NCBI GenBank assembly: GCA_903831295.1
Contig: CAIKXA010000071.1
Span: forward strand, 23,726 to 87,725
Length of the DNA stretch: 64,000 nt
DNA from: an uncultured bacterium
Lineage (GTDB): Bacteria; Planctomycetota; Phycisphaerae; Phycisphaerales; SM1A02
Direction: 5' to 3'
The notes beneath the pieces are model-generated. The model saw only the letters and a program-made list of their open reading frames with translations. It had not been told where the DNA came from and did no database searches. Both the position numbers and the translations under genes were made by a program. Shown here piece by piece: positions 27,980 through 36,177 of this stretch. Each line of letters begins with the position of its first letter. Position 1 is the stretch's first letter.

Positions 27980-28758
27980 TGCCTGCCCGCATTGGCGCGG
28001 ATTTACAGGGTCAGCAAAGCAAAAATCTAAAAGCGGTCGCGGTCATTCCCGCGCGTTGGGGCAGCGTGAGATTTCCGGGCAAGCCAATGGCTCTGCTCGC
28101 GGGCACGCCCATCATTGTCCATGTCTGCGCGCAGGCCGCCAAGGCCAAACACATTCAACGCGTGATTGTGGCCACGGATGACCAACGCATTTTCGACGCG
28201 GTCACCAAGGCCGGCTTTCATGCGCAACTCACACGCGCCGATCATGTCAACGGAACAAGTCGCATTGCGGAGGTTGCGCGCGACATGGACGCGGACATCA
28301 TTGTGAATGTGCAAGGCGACGAACCGCGCATCGAACCAGCGTTGATCGATCTCGCCGTTGAAGCGCTGCACAATGCTGGCGCGCATGTTCCAGTGGCCAC
28401 CGTTGCGAGTCCGTTCATGCCCAGTGAAGACCCGCGCGATCCCAACTTGGTCAAGGTCGCGATTGCCGCCAATGGACACGCTTTGTACTTCAGCCGCGCG
28501 TTGATTCCATTTCAGCGCGACGAAACAACTCCAGGCTCTCCCCCGCTCAAGCATGTGGGTTTATACGTGTATCGCCGGGAATTCCTGCCGAAATTCATCG
28601 CGCTCAAACCCACCCCATTGGAGCTCACTGAGAACCTTGAGCAACTTCGCATTTTGGAACACGGCTTTGACATCGCTGTCGCCGTGGGCCACGCGCGCTT
28701 TCACGGAGTGGACACGCCTGAGCAACTCGCCAAACTAGAGGCGCTCACAAATCAGTGA
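27979..28758 (+). CDS. kdsB: 3-deoxy-manno-octulosonate cytidylyltransferase (CMP-Kdo synthetase)
   Basis: Activates Kdo with CTP for addition to lipid A, so the organism probably makes Kdo-containing LPS. The protein is 259 residues with the ATG at 27979, which overlaps the stop of the TPR gene. The track start at 27886 is inside that gene. Motifs: AVIPARWGSVRFPGKPM (nucleotide binding), VIVATDD, HVNGTSRIAE, DIIVNVQGDEPRIEP and KHVGLYVYRREFL. The usual SGTDR is NGTSR here. Confidence 0.93.
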   Translation: MPARIGADLQGQQSKNLKAVAVIPARWGSVRFPGKPMALLAGTPIIVHVCAQAAKAKHIQRVIVATDDQRIFDAVTKAGFHAQLTRADHVNGTSRIAEVARDMDADIIVNVQGDEPRIEPALIDLAVEALHNAGAHVPVATVASPFMPSEDPRDPNLVKVAIAANGHALYFSRALIPFQRDETTPGSPPLKHVGLYVYRREFLPKFIALKPTPLELTENLEQLRILEHGFDIAVAVGHARFHGVDTPEQLAKLEALTNQ

Positions 28759-28857
28759 AGTAGCGGCGCGACTTTGCACGCTCACTTGTTGAGCAAAGAA
28801 ATATCCGCGCGCATTCCACGTAGCCCAATTGCATTCACCGTCACATTCACCAAATCA
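28759..28857. other. Convergent intergenic gap kdsB / M1 peptidase
   Basis: 99 bp with no gene. A short hairpin (GCTCA CTTGT TGAGC, near 28782) is visible but has no T-run, so I do not call a terminator. Confidence 0.4.
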
Positions 28858-31434
28858 TTAACTATTGATGCGCTTCACCCAATCAGCTGCGGCCTCGCGC
28901 ACATCGGGATCAGGATCGCTCTTGGACATTGCCTCCAAGCGCGGCAGCGCGTCCTTGGATTTCAAAGTCACAAGCGTCTCCGCGCTGGCGCGCCTTGCAC
29001 CGCGCTCAGGATCATCAAGCCATGAAATGAGTTGCGCGATCGCCGCGATTCGAGCGGGATCCTTCTCATCTTTAGAAACCAATTTTCCAACCGTTTCAAT
29101 CGCCGCGCCGCGCGCTCGGTCATACCCGCCAAGCGATCCGTACTTCAACGCTTGCGGCAACGCTTTGCTTGCCTCGAATTTTCCCAAAGCGCGCATGGCC
29201 GACTGCTGAATTTGTTGCTGATGGCTTGGCATTTCAGCTGCGGCAAGAATGGCGTCCACGCTTTCCTTGGCCTCCAATTTGGACAACATATCGATGGCAT
29301 TTTTGCGGCAAAGATCGCTGGAATCGGCCTCTAATTGCTTCATCAATATTGGAATTGATTTCTCTTTTGCAAGCGAAGCCGTGGCCAATGTCAACGCGCC
29401 GCGCACGCGCGGATCTTTCGGTGGCGCGTCAAGCAACCTTCCAATGCTCGCCGCGCTATCGGCGTTCTTGAAGTCCGCGATCGAATCAATACACTCGCCG
29501 CGAATTTTTCTTCGATCCAATTCATTCATGGCAATCTCCTGCAGCACCGCGATGGTGTCTGGCGATCCGTCTCCACGCAACGCCTCCACCGCTTGCCGAC
29601 GCGACGCCATAGTTGGACCATTTTTTGCCTGCGCCCGCAACCAATCCGTTGGCCAATCCATCTTCAATGTTTTCAGCGCCGCAAGCCGCGGATCAAACGC
29701 CACCCACTGTGGCGGTCCATCAAGCGGAATTTCAATCTCCGCAGTTCGATCGCGCCATTCCCACGCGATGGTCTTCTCGCCCGAAGCGGTGCGCACGCAA
29801 ATTGGAGTGCTCACGCGCATGGCCGGAGTGCGCTCATCAATCTTCTGCGTCTGCTCCGCCTTGATCTTCAACATGCGCGTGGCCGCGTCGTAAGTTGCCT
29901 TGGTGGAAATATTGGGGCAGCCAGGACGAATGCACCATTGATCAAAGAACCACTCCAAGCCAAGCCCGCTGGCCTGCTCAAGGGCGATCCTAAAATCACT
30001 TGTTTCCGCGGTGGAAAGCCCAAATTTGGCCATGTACGCATGAACGCCCTTGTAAAAAATTTCATCGCCCAGCATCTCGCGCAACATGTGCAAAATACTG
30101 GCGCCCTTTGGATATGGATTGGCCGCGCGACCAAATGTTTCGCCGGCGTTTTTATAAATAGGGCTGACCATGCCAAGCGCGTTGTCACTCTTATCGCCCT
30201 TGGCCACGCCAGCGTTGTCAAGCATGGAATCAAAATATCCATCTGGCCCATCACGCTCCTCCATCCACAGCGCGTTGCCATATGTGGCCCATCCTTCATT
30301 GAGCCAAATGTCCGCCCAACTTTTGCACGTGATGAAATCGCCAGTCCATTGATGGCACAACTCGTGGCTGATCAAACCATCTAGGTCCTCTTCTTGTGCG
30401 GCCGTCTCGCTCAGAATGGCTGACGGATACATGTTGGTCACGCTTGTATTTTCCATGCCACCAGAACCAAAATTGCGCACCAACAATTGGTCGTACCTTG
30501 CCCATGGATATTTTTGACCAAACACTTTTTCAAACAGCGCGATCATGCGATCCGTGCGGCCATAAGTTCGCTCCACATCACCGACGCGCTCCTTTGGAAC
30601 CCACACATGCATGGACACGCCAGACAACGGACTTTGCAAAGGCACAGCTTCAAGATCGCCCACCACCACGCTGACCAAGTAGGCAACATGGGGCTTTTCC
30701 TGCAGGTAATCCCATATTTCACGGTCGCCTTTGGTGACATGTTCAATCAACTTTCCATTGCCGCTCACGGTCATTCCCTTGGGAACATCCACCACAAGCT
30801 CGGTGCTCTGACGAACATTTGGAAAGTCGTGGCATGGAAACCAAAAGTGATTGCCCTCGGTCTGACCTTGCGTGTGAACTTGCGGGCCATATCCAGCGCG
30901 GTCAGGGTACGCCGGCGAAAAAGTCATTCCATCAGTTGGCCGCGAAATGGTGTACGCCACTTCAATAACGCTGGACTTATCGCTTGGCAGTGGCTTGGCG
31001 AACTTCATCGTCAAGTTCTTTCCGTCGCTGAAATATTCAGTCGCCGCGCCATCCAATTTCACCGATGCGATCTTCAGACCATCTGCGTTCAACTTTAAAC
31101 TTTCCACGGGCACGCCAATCGGGCGAACGGTGTAGGTAGCCGCCGCATCCGCTTCCGGCGCCACTAGATCCGCAAAGCGAAGCGCAATCTTCACCCGCTC
31201 ATAATTCACCATTGGGTTGGGCGGCCAATTACGGGAATCCGAACCACTGGCTTCATTCCACGCCTGCCCAGAACCCTTGACTGGCGTACGCATCGCGTGC
31301 TCAAGCCGGTGCTGCATGCAACCGCATTCAAATCCCCAACCTAAACCGGCGTCTTCCGCGTTGGCGGGCGCGCTCAGGGCTCCTGCAACAAGCGCCATGA
31401 AGCTCAAAGCACAGTCAATATGCGTATTTCTCAT
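28858..31434 (-). CDS. Secreted M1-family zinc aminopeptidase with C-terminal HEAT repeats
   Basis: An 858-residue exported metallopeptidase. It has a signal peptide (SFMALVAGALSAPANA), then the M1 N-terminal beta domain, the GGMENTS substrate motif and the zinc site HELCHQW (about residue 357) with the third ligand in WLNEGWATYGNALW. From about residue 600 on, the sequence turns into HEAT-like repeats (QAVEALRGDGSPDTIAVLQEIAMNE, RRASAETLVTLKSKDALPRLEAMSKSDPDPDVREAAADWVKRI). It would trim N-terminal residues from peptides outside the cytoplasm. It is transcribed as a single gene. Confidence 0.9.
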   Translation of the reverse strand: MRNTHIDCALSFMALVAGALSAPANAEDAGLGWGFECGCMQHRLEHAMRTPVKGSGQAWNEASGSDSRNWPPNPMVNYERVKIALRFADLVAPEADAAATYTVRPIGVPVESLKLNADGLKIASVKLDGAATEYFSDGKNLTMKFAKPLPSDKSSVIEVAYTISRPTDGMTFSPAYPDRAGYGPQVHTQGQTEGNHFWFPCHDFPNVRQSTELVVDVPKGMTVSGNGKLIEHVTKGDREIWDYLQEKPHVAYLVSVVVGDLEAVPLQSPLSGVSMHVWVPKERVGDVERTYGRTDRMIALFEKVFGQKYPWARYDQLLVRNFGSGGMENTSVTNMYPSAILSETAAQEEDLDGLISHELCHQWTGDFITCKSWADIWLNEGWATYGNALWMEERDGPDGYFDSMLDNAGVAKGDKSDNALGMVSPIYKNAGETFGRAANPYPKGASILHMLREMLGDEIFYKGVHAYMAKFGLSTAETSDFRIALEQASGLGLEWFFDQWCIRPGCPNISTKATYDAATRMLKIKAEQTQKIDERTPAMRVSTPICVRTASGEKTIAWEWRDRTAEIEIPLDGPPQWVAFDPRLAALKTLKMDWPTDWLRAQAKNGPTMASRRQAVEALRGDGSPDTIAVLQEIAMNELDRRKIRGECIDSIADFKNADSAASIGRLLDAPPKDPRVRGALTLATASLAKEKSIPILMKQLEADSSDLCRKNAIDMLSKLEAKESVDAILAAAEMPSHQQQIQQSAMRALGKFEASKALPQALKYGSLGGYDRARGAAIETVGKLVSKDEKDPARIAAIAQLISWLDDPERGARRASAETLVTLKSKDALPRLEAMSKSDPDPDVREAAADWVKRINS

Positions 31435-31523
31435 ACTTTGAATGTTCCCAAGTTTGCCGGCTCTTTAAAAGACAAAATGGAAATGAATCCACAATAAATT
31501 GAATAAAATATGCGCGAGACAAC

Positions 31524-31551
31524 TTGAGTGGATTGCTCCATTTGGTACGAT
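31524..31551 (+). promoter_or_regulatory. pyrG promoter; predicts a leaderless GTG start
   Basis: -35 TTGAGT (31524-31529), a 16-bp spacer, and -10 TACGAT (31546-31551), five bases before GTG 31557. The TTG start given by the track is the first codon of the -35 box itself, so it is unlikely to be translated. Confidence 0.5.
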
Positions 31552-31556
31552 CAAGC

Positions 31557-33410
31557 GTGCCCTCCAAGGATAATTCACATCAAACTTCGTCATTGAATCA
31601 ACAAAAAGATTCAAATTTTTTATCCCAGTTTTCCGCCAGCGATGAACAGAAGGAATGGTTCTCGCCAACGCCCAAGGGATATCAAAAGGGCCGCACCAAA
31701 TTTGTGGTTGTGATTGGAACCGTGATGAGCGGTTTGGGTAAAGGAATTTTTTCCTCCAGCCTTGCCAAACTTTTAAAAGACAAGGGGCTTGCGGTCGCGC
31801 CGATCAAGATGGAGGGCTACCTCAATATCGACTCGGGCACGCTGAATCCATTTCGCCACGGCGAAGTGTTTGTGCTTGAAGACGGTCTTGAGACTGACAT
31901 GGATTTGGGAACGTATGAGCGCATCTTGGAGCAAAATCTTTCGCGTAGAAACTTTGTGACCGCGGGACAGATTTACGGCGACATTCTTGACCGTGAGCGA
32001 CGCGGCGATTTTCTTGGCCGCGATGTGCAAATGATTCCGCATGTCACCGGCACGGTGAAGATGCATCTGCGACAACTGGCCATGACTGGCGGACCCAACG
32101 GCGGCCCCGCCGATGTTGTGTTTGTTGAAGTTGGCGGCACCGCTGGCGATTACGAAAATGGTTTCTATATCGAGGCGTTGCGCGAGTTGGCCTTTGAAGA
32201 AGGCCCTGAATCCACTTGTTTTGTGGCGCTTACGTACATCTTGGAGCCCGCGACATTGGGCGAGCAAAAAAGCAAGGCCGCGCAACTTGGCATCAAGCGC
32301 CTCATGGAGTGCGGCGTGCAACCGCAAGTCATTGCTTGCCGCGCCACCAATCCTGTCACCGAAAAAGTGATGCAGAAAATTGGAATGTTCTCCAATGTTC
32401 CGCTGAATCGCATTTTCTCCATGCATGACCGCGAAAGCATTTATTTTATTCCAGACGCCATGCGTGAGGCTGGACTTGACCGCGAAATTCTTTCTTTGTT
32501 GCAACTTCACAACCGCGTCAACGCTGGCAAAGAGGATCTATCGCGGCGCAAATGGAGCGAATTTAGTTCGCGCTTGGTTGCACCGCGCTCACGCCGCGTG
32601 ACCATTGGCGTGATGGGCAAGTACGCAAGTTTGCGCGACGCGTACGCCAGCATTGACAAAGCGGTTGAACATTGCGGCATTTGGCTCAACGCATCGGTTG
32701 ATTTGAAATGGATGGATACAAGCACGCTTGAATCCAAAGCGGATGTGGCCGCGGTTCTTCAAGGCGTGGATGGCATCATTGTGCCTGGCGGTTTTGGCCA
32801 ACGCGGCGTTGAGGGGAAAATTCTGTGTGTGGAATACGCGCGCACAACCCGCCTGCCCTTCCTAGGCATTTGCCTTGGTTTTCAAATGGCGGTGATTGAA
32901 TTTGCGCGCAATGTGCTGGGTCTTGCTGACGCCAATAGCACCGAGTTCGATCCAAAAACCGCGCACGCATTCATTAGCGAACTTCCAGACCAGAAAAAAC
33001 TTGAAGGCATTGTTGGCGCAAGCATGCGTCTTGGCGCGCAAGATGTGGCGATTGAACCTGGATCATTCGCCGAACATCTTTACAAGGCGCGCATGGTGCG
33101 CGAACGCTTCCGCCACCGCTATGAAGTGGAACCGCAATACATTGATGCTCTTACCAAAGCCGGCATGCATTTCAGCGGACGCCATCCAAAACATCCGATC
33201 ATGCAGGTGCTGGAACTTTCAGCGAGCGAGCATCCATGTTTTGTCGCGGCGCAATTCCATCCTGAACTCACCAGCCGACCAACCATGCCGCAGCCTTTAT
33301 TCATGGGTCTCATCGCCGCCGCGCTGATTCGTAAGCATCCTCAAGCCGCGGCGGATGAACTTATCTCGCGTTGGCTCAATGCTTCAACGGCCACGGCCGC
33401 GGCGCGCTGA
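31557..33410 (+). CDS. pyrG: CTP synthase (divergent type with N-terminal extension)
   Basis: Converts UTP to CTP using glutamine and ATP. The start is GTG 31557 (617 residues); this leaves about 40 residues before the usual N-terminus (KFVVVIGTVMSGLGKGI). The synthetase domain keeps GLGKG and HGEVFVLEDGLETDMDLG. The amidotransferase domain keeps the nucleophile loop GICLGFQ and a C-terminal HPE. Departures from the E. coli enzyme are KMEGYLNID for KLDPYINVD, GGTAGDYEN for GGTVGDIES, and GEQKSKAAQ for GEVKTKPTQ at the pyrimidine-nucleotide site. All three changes sit in substrate or regulatory loops. Confidence 0.9.
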   Translation: MPSKDNSHQTSSLNQQKDSNFLSQFSASDEQKEWFSPTPKGYQKGRTKFVVVIGTVMSGLGKGIFSSSLAKLLKDKGLAVAPIKMEGYLNIDSGTLNPFRHGEVFVLEDGLETDMDLGTYERILEQNLSRRNFVTAGQIYGDILDRERRGDFLGRDVQMIPHVTGTVKMHLRQLAMTGGPNGGPADVVFVEVGGTAGDYENGFYIEALRELAFEEGPESTCFVALTYILEPATLGEQKSKAAQLGIKRLMECGVQPQVIACRATNPVTEKVMQKIGMFSNVPLNRIFSMHDRESIYFIPDAMREAGLDREILSLLQLHNRVNAGKEDLSRRKWSEFSSRLVAPRSRRVTIGVMGKYASLRDAYASIDKAVEHCGIWLNASVDLKWMDTSTLESKADVAAVLQGVDGIIVPGGFGQRGVEGKILCVEYARTTRLPFLGICLGFQMAVIEFARNVLGLADANSTEFDPKTAHAFISELPDQKKLEGIVGASMRLGAQDVAIEPGSFAEHLYKARMVRERFRHRYEVEPQYIDALTKAGMHFSGRHPKHPIMQVLELSASEHPCFVAAQFHPELTSRPTMPQPLFMGLIAAALIRKHPQAAADELISRWLNASTATAAAR

Positions 33411-33583
33411 TCGATTCAATGTATTTGAGATAGAGCAAGTATATTGCGCGCCAAATTTGCATGGCGGCAAAGTCATCTTATAGCTATGCGTGATAATCAC
33501 TGCGTGCAACAACTGCAGCACAATAACTTCAGTTCTCAATGCGTTTACACACAGAGTGCAAGCGCTACTGAACAAGGACTTTT
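33411..33583. other. Convergent intergenic gap pyrG / V-XII-like gene
   Basis: 173 bp with no ORF of note, no RNA gene and no clear terminator hairpin with T-run. A TTTTTT run lies just inside the right edge. Confidence 0.4.
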
Positions 33584-35713
33584 TTAGCGCCCGCGCCCGC
33601 CTCCACCGCCGCGATTTCCGCCGCCACGATTCGCCTGGCCTTGCGCTCGTGGTTGATTCATAGCGTTATTCCCTCGGTTTTGATTATTATTGTTGTTACG
33701 GTACGCCGGATGGAAACCAGACATTCCATTGACTCCACCAACTCCACCAACTCGGCCCATGCCATCAACGCCGCCAACACGGCCCACGCCATCAACGCCG
33801 CCAACTCCACCGACACGGCCAACGCCATTCACTCCGCCCACTCCACCGACGCGCGCCGCCTCGGCCATGTTAACGCGCCGCGCCTCCGCTAAATTATTTT
33901 GATCAACTTGCCAAGCGCTGTAACCGTTATTCCAACGGTCGCCATATGGATAAAAATTATTCCAGTTGTCATTGTTCCACCAACTTCGATTGGCCACGCC
34001 CCAACCCCATGCTTGCGACCATGCGTTTGAATAACCCCAACCGTCGTAGCCGTATCCATACACATACGGCTGGACCGCGGGGTACTCGTCGTAGTAGTCA
34101 TAGTCCGGCGCGTATGTTCCCGTGTCGTCATCGTATTGATTATCTGAGCCATAGGTCTGCGGATATGTTTGCGACTCACCGTGGGCCAGATTGGTAGTGG
34201 CGTATGCGTTGCCGGTTCCAAACACGGCGGTTCCATCATTGAGATAGGTGCCCAAATATCCGTTGGTGTACGCGAATGTCACCGAGTCCGCGGTGCTTGA
34301 CACTGGACTGACATACGTGACGCAATACACCGGACTTGTCGCGGGAATGCCGGCAAAAGATTGAGGAAGCGTGTCGCACAATGTCCACGCGCCCGTTGCG
34401 CTGGCCGCCATGAACCACGCGGCGTCGTCGCAGCAATACCACTGCGAGCCGCTTTGAATCACAGGCGCAGAAGAGTTGGTGCTGTATTGCAAATCGGTTC
34501 CCGTGATTGGCGCAAACTGCGGCGCGCCCGTGTATTTCACATTACAAATCGCCTTGGCGCGCAACAGCGTCACAGTTTGTGTCTGGCTCGCAGACAACAT
34601 TGCGGACTTGGCCTCGAGTGTTCCTGGAACACTCGCGCGCGCGGCGGCCAGCGAACCGGTGGCTGGCAAATTTTCAAACGATGGTGGTAATTGATTGGGC
34701 GGCACAAATTGCCACGCGGTCATTCCTTGCAAGCGCTCAAACCAGCGGCCACTGGCCAACACCCAATCCGCGGCTGGCGTTGTGGTGCGCAGAAAAGTGG
34801 AATTAGTGTTGGTCATTTGCTGCACGCCGTCGCACACCAACGCGAACACTGGCGCGCCGTTGGAAGAAATCAACACGGTTGGTTTTGTGGCCACCAAAAT
34901 CTCAAGCGGCGTGATTGGCGCCACGGCTTCAGCCTTTGGCGTGGTTGTCAAACCTTTTGGCGGAGTTGGCGCGGCGCCCATGGCTTGCATCACGCTAGCA
35001 TTCGGCGCGGCGACGGCAACCCACGGTCCCGCCAACGTCTTGCTACTACGCCAGTTGTTTTGACCCATGCGAACAAACCACGCCTTGCTTTCATTTTGCA
35101 GCAAAATGAAAGGCGTATTGGTGGTGCGCATCCATCCCGTGCTAGCAAGCGCCGTCAACTGCGGCTCGCCCGCCACTGAAATCAAAACCGTCGGCACATC
35201 ACGCTGCACAATGTCGGGCATTTGATTTCCCAGTCCTTGCGTGGTGATTGGATTGATGGTCATTTGCTGTGCGATGGCTTTGCGGCTCATGTCAACTGCA
35301 AGACCGTTGGTGAGCGTGCCTAGAGCCGTTTGCGCCGCGGCCACGTCGCCACCATTTGGCAATTGCACTTGCATCACCATGAGTTGATTGATTTCAATGT
35401 CGCTCGGGCGATCACCTGTTGCGGTGAAACCCATCATGGTCATGGTTCCGTTGTTTTGAATTCCGTCTGGCTGCGCGACATTCAACGACGCGCTTAAGGT
35501 GACCGCGGTTCCGTTGATGGACACGAACGATGGCGCGCCAATGGTGTAGGTGAATCCATTTTGAGTTAAGACTTGCGGCCACGAAGTGTTGCTTGGAGCT
35601 TGCGGCACAACGGCGGCTGAATTTCCCGCGCCAGTTTGAGGAGCAGAAATCCCCAAGCACATGGAACCAACGAGAACAACAACGGCGGCGGCGAAATCAA
35701 ACTTACGTTTCAT
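33584..35713 (-). CDS. Secreted carbohydrate-binding family V/XII-like repeat protein with glycine-rich tail
   Basis: A 709-residue exported protein (signal peptide FAAAVVVLVGSMCLGISA). The middle holds at least three copies of a 65-75-residue module with the pattern PTVLIS..GAP.F......TN......WF......W...., at about residues 185-245, 285-350 and 395-460. It then reads VTFAYTNGYLGTYLNDGTAVFGTGNAYA, as in proteins annotated carbohydrate-binding family V/XII. A Tyr/Asp/Trp-rich stretch and a tail of GVGGVNGVGRVGGVGGV repeats ending in RGGGNRGGGGGRGR follow. Actual sugar binding is inferred, not shown. A TATTCT -10 box lies 46 nt upstream. Confidence 0.7.
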   Translation of the reverse strand: MKRKFDFAAAVVVLVGSMCLGISAPQTGAGNSAAVVPQAPSNTSWPQVLTQNGFTYTIGAPSFVSINGTAVTLSASLNVAQPDGIQNNGTMTMMGFTATGDRPSDIEINQLMVMQVQLPNGGDVAAAQTALGTLTNGLAVDMSRKAIAQQMTINPITTQGLGNQMPDIVQRDVPTVLISVAGEPQLTALASTGWMRTTNTPFILLQNESKAWFVRMGQNNWRSSKTLAGPWVAVAAPNASVMQAMGAAPTPPKGLTTTPKAEAVAPITPLEILVATKPTVLISSNGAPVFALVCDGVQQMTNTNSTFLRTTTPAADWVLASGRWFERLQGMTAWQFVPPNQLPPSFENLPATGSLAAARASVPGTLEAKSAMLSASQTQTVTLLRAKAICNVKYTGAPQFAPITGTDLQYSTNSSAPVIQSGSQWYCCDDAAWFMAASATGAWTLCDTLPQSFAGIPATSPVYCVTYVSPVSSTADSVTFAYTNGYLGTYLNDGTAVFGTGNAYATTNLAHGESQTYPQTYGSDNQYDDDTGTYAPDYDYYDEYPAVQPYVYGYGYDGWGYSNAWSQAWGWGVANRSWWNNDNWNNFYPYGDRWNNGYSAWQVDQNNLAEARRVNMAEAARVGGVGGVNGVGRVGGVGGVDGVGRVGGVDGMGRVGGVGGVNGMSGFHPAYRNNNNNQNRGNNAMNQPRAQGQANRGGGNRGGGGGRGR
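33715..33855. repeat. Degenerate Gly-Val/Asn/Asp/Arg coding repeat in the V/XII-like gene
   Basis: A run of CCACCAACTCCACC / GCCATCAACGCCGCC-type units, in steps of 9-15 bp, codes for GVGGVNGVGRVGG repeats. It keeps frame and is low in complexity, like an elastic or adhesive tail. Confidence 0.8.
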
Positions 35714-35759
35714 ATTGAGATGCTTTCAATTAGGAATTTGGACCATTTCACAGTGGGAA

Positions 35760-35765
35760 AGAATA
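35760..35765 (-). promoter_or_regulatory. -10 element of the V/XII-like gene
   Basis: TATTCT on the minus strand within GTGCTATTCTTTCCC, the same context seen at other -10 boxes here. It predicts a leader of about 40 nt. Confidence 0.35.
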
Positions 35766-35822
35766 GCACCCGCTTCAGAATTTCAAATGAAATTTCTTGC
35801 CACCGCGATCTGTAACCTTCGC

Positions 35823-35828
35823 TAAACT
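35823..35828 (+). promoter_or_regulatory. -10 element of tRNA-Met(CAT)
   Basis: TAAACT in GCTAAACTGTTCCC, eleven bases before the mature tRNA. Nearly the same string (GCTAAACTCTGTTC) precedes the cobalamin riboswitch. No good -35 at 16-18 bp. Confidence 0.5.
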
Positions 35829-35838
35829 GTTCCCCTTC

Positions 35839-35912
35839 GCCGTCGTAGCTCAACCGGTTAGAGCGGAGCATTCATAACGCTCAGGTTGGCGGTTCGAGTC
35901 CGCCCGTCGGCA
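35839..35912 (+). tRNA. tRNA with CAT anticodon (elongator Met or Ile2)
   Basis: A full cloverleaf can be drawn: acceptor GCCGTCG/CGTCGGC, D-arm GCTC/GAGC, anticodon loop TTCATAA, T-arm GGCGG TTCGAGT CCGCC, discriminator A. There is a T-T mismatch at pair 5-68 and an A-C mismatch at 31-39. It lacks the three G-C pairs of an initiator anticodon stem, so it is elongator Met or the lysidine-modified Ile tRNA. CCA is not encoded. Confidence 0.88.
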
Positions 35913-36062
35913 CTGTTGCTCGTGCTGAAATTTTCGTCGATGTGACTTCGCACCCATGCCGCAAAAACGCCATGGGCTGCGAGCGCATCAATAACACGCG
36001 TGCGCATTTCGCACATCAAGCAACTTGCTCAGCGAGGTCCGTGCGTCTCTAATGTGATCGCT
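35913..36062. other. Spacer between two tRNA genes
   Basis: 150 bp with no ORF or second tRNA. A weak inverted repeat (CCCATG...CATGGG) is present. I see nothing else. Confidence 0.4.
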
Positions 36063-36136
36063 GCCCCGCTAGCTCAGTTGGATAGAGCACCGGTTTCCTA
36101 AACTGGAGGTCGCGCGTTCAAGTCGCGCGCGGGGCG
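36063..36136 (+). tRNA. tRNA-Arg(CCT)
   Basis: Complete cloverleaf with perfect acceptor pairing (GCCCCGC/GCGGGGC), D-arm GCTC/GAGC, anticodon arm CCGGT TTCCTAA ACTGG, T-arm GCGCG TTCAAGT CGCGC, and discriminator G. The anticodon CCT reads AGG. CCA is not encoded. Confidence 0.95.
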
Positions 36137-36177
36137 TTTGAAACTTGTTGGCATTCCATGCCGCGCCCGAGATGTAA

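Noticed and set aside
29593-30384. 263-residue plus-strand ORF
   Set aside because: Antisense to the M1 peptidase active-site region, which is clearly the real coding strand.
31773-32510. 245-residue minus-strand ORF
   Set aside because: Antisense to conserved pyrG coding sequence; composition rich in His and Arg, typical of a reverse-frame shadow.
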